A DNA stretch of 64,000 nt from Budorcas taxicolor. Lineage: Eukaryota > Chordata > Mammalia > Artiodactyla > Bovidae. The first letter of the stretch is position 1, and the number at the start of each line of letters is the position of its first letter. Of the stretch, positions 61,698-64,000 are shown one piece after another. Made by a program: the position numbers and the translations under genes. Under the pieces are notes generated by a model. The model had not been told where the DNA came from. It did no database searches and was given only the letters and a program-made list of their open reading frames with translations. The DNA lies in assembly GCF_023091745.1 (NCBI RefSeq), contig NW_026291489.1, positions 186,001 to 250,000 of the forward strand, in the 5' to 3' direction.

Positions 61698-64000
61698 TTG
61701 AGATGCGACGGGAACGCCGGGAACTCTTTCCCGACGAAGCAGGGAAAGGATCCCTCATCTCGAGCTACGAGGCGGAAACGGGGCTCGTCTGGATGTGGGC
61801 GGGACCCTCGTGATTCCGCTCGAGTGGAGACGGGTATGTCGGGGAACTTCTTGATTTGCACCAAGGGTGTGAAGGAGCCTTTCGAAGTTCCAGAGGTGAG
61901 GTGTGATCAGCCTCGAGACGCCTCAGCGGAAATGGGCCTCATCTCGCCTGGAGGGGAGAACCTCCTGGATTTTCTCGAGTTGCGGCAGGTCTTCTCGAGT
62001 TACGACGGGGACCTCAGGGACCCGCTCTGGTGGCCTCAGGAAAGGCCAGTCCCCATGCGAGTTGCTAGGGGACCTCTCGGGATTCCTCTCCCGTCCATGC
62101 CGGGGCCTCAGTCCTTGTGTGGAGTCGGGGCCGGAACCTGAGGATTCCTCTCCAGTTTGACATGGATCTTGGGGTGCTTCTGAGTCTCCCCAGGGGAGTC
62201 AGGCCTCGTCTCGAGTGGGGGCATGCACGTGCGCTTTCCTCCCGAGCTGCAGCAGTAGTGTCACGCTTCCTGTCACGTGGATCAAGGGATCTGTGGCTTT
62301 CCCTCGAGGCTGTCCCTCGAGGCTTTCCCACGAGGCTTTCCCACAGGGCTGTGCCACGTGCCACCTTGGTGTGAGTCGATCCTCGGCGTGAAAGACGAGC
62401 CGGTGAAGGGAAAAGAGGTTCCTCTGGAATGGACTGAGACATCTGGGGGACTCTTGGAATGGTGGCACGACCCTGGAGTTCCTCTCGCCGTTCCTGTTGA
62501 GAGGGCCTCCTCTTGAGATGCGACGGGAACGCCGGGAACTCTTTCCCGACGAAGCAGGGAAAGGATCCCTCATCTCGAGCTACGAGGCGGAAACGGGGCT
62601 CGTCTGGATGTGGGCGGGACCCTCGTGATTCCGCTCGAGTGGAGACGGGTATGTCGGGGAACTTCTTGATTTGCACCAAGGGTGTGAAGGAGCCTTTCGA
62701 AGTTCCAGAGGTGAGGTGTGATCAGCCTCGAGACGCCTCAGCGGAAATGGGCCTCATCTCGCCTGGAGGGGAGAACCTCCTGGATTTTCTCGAGTTGCGG
62801 CAGGTCTTCTCGAGTTACGACGGGGACCTCAGGGACCCGCTCTGGTGGCCTCAGGAAAGGCCAGTCCCCATGCGAGTTGCTAGGGGACCTCTCGGGATTC
62901 CTCTCCCGTCCATGCCGGGGCCTCAGTCCTTGTGTGGAGTCGGGGCCGGAACCTGAGGATTCCTCTCCAGTTTGACATGGATCTTGGGGTGCTTCTGAGT
63001 CTCCCCAGGGGAGTCAGGCCTCGTCTCGAGTGGGGGCATGCACGTGCGCTTTCCTCCCGAGCTGCAGCATTAGTGTCACGCTTCCTGTCACGTGGATCAA
63101 GGGATCTGTGGCTTTCCCTCGAGGCTGTCCCTCGAGGCTTTCCCACGAGGCTTTCCCACAGGGCTGTGCCACGTGCCACCTTGGTGTGAGTCGATCCTCG
63201 GCGTGAAAGACGAGCCGGTGAAGGGAAAAGAGGTTCCTCTGGAATGGACTGAGACATCTGGGGGACTCTTGGAATGGTGGCACGACCCTGGAGTTCCTCT
63301 CGCCGTTCCTGTTGAGAGGGCCTCCTCTTGAGATGCGACGGGAACGCCGGGAACTCTTTCCCGACGAAGCAGGGAAAGGATCCCTCATCTCGAGCTACGA
63401 GGCGGAAACGGGGCTCGTCTGGATGTGGGCGGGACCCTCGTGATTCCGCTCGAGTGGAGACGGGTATGTCGGGGAACTTCTTGATTTGCACCAAGGGTGT
63501 GAAGGAGCCTTTCGAAGTTCCAGAGGTGAGGTGTGATCAGCCTCGAGACGCCTCAGCGGAAATGGGCCTCCTCTCGCCTGGAGGGGAGAACCTCCTGGAT
63601 TTTCTCGAGTTGCGGCAGGTCTTCTCGAGTTACGACGGGGACCTCAGGGACCCGCTCTGGTGGCCTCAGGAAAGGCCAGTCCCCATGCGAGTTGCTAGGG
63701 GACCTCTCGGGATTCCTCTCCCGTCCATGCCGGGGCCTCAGTCCTTGTGTGGAGTCGGGGCCGGAACCTGAGGATCCCTCTCCAGTGTTGCCATGGATCT
63801 TGGGGTGCTTCTGAGTCTCCCTAGGGGAGTCAGGCCTCGTCTCGAGTGGCGGCATGCACGTGCGCTTTCCTCCCGAGCTGCAGCAGTAGTGTCACGCTTC
63901 CTGTCATGTGGATCAAGGGATCTGTGGCTTTCCCTCGAGGCTGTCCCTCGAGGCTTTCCCACGAGGCTTTCCCACAGGGCTGTGCCACGTGCCACCTTGG
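61698..64000 (+). repeat. Recent single-monomer expansion (period 815)
   Basis: Three successive monomers (61698, 62513 and the partial one at 63328) share GGGCTCGTCTGG (near 61,786, 62,601 and 63,416), a change seen nowhere else. The first two also have CAGTTTGACATGG. They are otherwise almost identical; differences seen are GCAGCATTAG near 63,070 and CTCCTCTCGCC near 63,571. The window ends inside the last one, so the expansion may continue. Confidence 0.75.

Larger units (their letters stand above)
1..64000 (+). repeat. Satellite I-type tandem array, ~816-bp monomer, ~78.4 copies
   Basis: The same ~816-bp sequence recurs head to tail across the whole window with no inversion and no interruption. 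Anchors (TTGAGATGCG or its variants) fall at 540, 1356, 2171, 2985, 3801, 4617, 5433, 6249, 7064, 7880, 8696, 9512, 10328, 11144, 11960, 12776, 13592, 14408, 15224, 16039, 16842, 17658, 18474, 19290, 20103, 20918, 21734, 22550, 23366, 24181, 24997, 25813, 26629, 27446, 28263, 29080, 29896, 30712, 31527, 32343, 33159, 33975, 34790, 35605, 36421, 37237, 38053, 38869, 39685, 40501, 41315, 42135, 42951, 43767, 44583, 45398, 46214, 47029, 47845, 48660, 49476, 50292, 51108, 51923, 52739, 53555, 54371, 55186, 56002, 56818, 57633, 58449, 59264, 60080, 60895, 61698, 62513 and 63328. The period and 31-bp substructure match what is known of sheep/goat satellite I, a centromeric heterochromatin component. 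The species call is inference from recall; a cervid or other bovid relative is possible. Confidence 0.95.

Noticed and set aside
1..64000. CRISPR array or bacterial repeat locus
   Set aside because: There are no short identical repeats with unique spacers. The entire 816-bp unit repeats without unique sequence and no cas-like gene is present.
1..64000. Ribosomal DNA or intergenic-spacer repeats
   Set aside because: No rRNA-like sequence or spacer promoter was seen, and the period and 31-bp substructure fit satellite I instead.
1..64000. VNTR exon of a large mucin-like or other repeat protein gene
   Set aside because: The 815-bp and 814-bp units shift the frame and in-frame stops occur in all frames of each monomer, so no continuous reading is possible.
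1..64000. G-quadruplex-forming sequence
   Set aside because: G-runs of four or five occur (GTCGGGG, CTGGGGG), but I did not find four runs close enough together on one strand for a confident call.

Overview
The whole window is one uninterrupted, head-to-tail tandem array of a GC-rich repeat of about 816 bp, present about 78.4 times. No gene, RNA gene, transposon or other unique sequence was seen anywhere. The monomer length, the internal degenerate 31-bp substructure and the XhoI-type CTCGAG-rich sequence fit my memory of the ruminant satellite I (1.714/1.715) family, in the 816-820 bp form of sheep and goat (Caprinae). Bovine satellite I has the same ancestry but a 1.4 kb unit. The window is therefore most likely (peri)centromeric heterochromatin of an Ovis or Capra chromosome. 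Sheep versus goat cannot be decided here, and the family assignment rests on recall, not a search.

All monomers lie in the same orientation. Using the TTGAGATGCG motif as anchor, most spacings are 815 or 816 bp. Exceptions are 803 (13-bp deletions), 813-814, 817 (one-base insertions in C/G runs) and 820 (a 4-bp insertion).

Layout. 1-14,000: a mosaic of several monomer types with short higher-order patterns (b-c dimers, an exact 1.86 kb duplication 2,447 bp apart, an a-b-c block recurring 8,972 bp away). 14,000-16,990: core-type monomers. 16,990-20,173: four monomers of a clearly divergent subfamily, about 5% different from the core by eye. 20,174-30,783 and 30,784-about 41,300: a 13-monomer unit in tandem, nearly identical over its first 8.56 kb. 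41,300-48,637: mixed P/Q-type monomers. 48,638-56,012: a four-monomer unit of 3,263 bp, 2.26 copies, with only four differences seen between the two full copies. 56,013-64,000: nearly uniform monomers ending in a very recent three-copy expansion with 815-bp period.

The hundreds of open frames are by-products of a GC-rich, CTC-rich repeat. They overlap in several frames and both strands, and vary with the DNA rather than as proteins. What is of interest is the array architecture: homogenised blocks of different ages, an embedded older-looking subfamily at a unit boundary, three CACGTG E-boxes per monomer, a CENP-B-box-like site that is destroyed in one haplotype, unusually high CpG retention, and a cluster of homopolymer indels confined to one copy of the 13-mer duplication that may mark a sequence or assembly problem.
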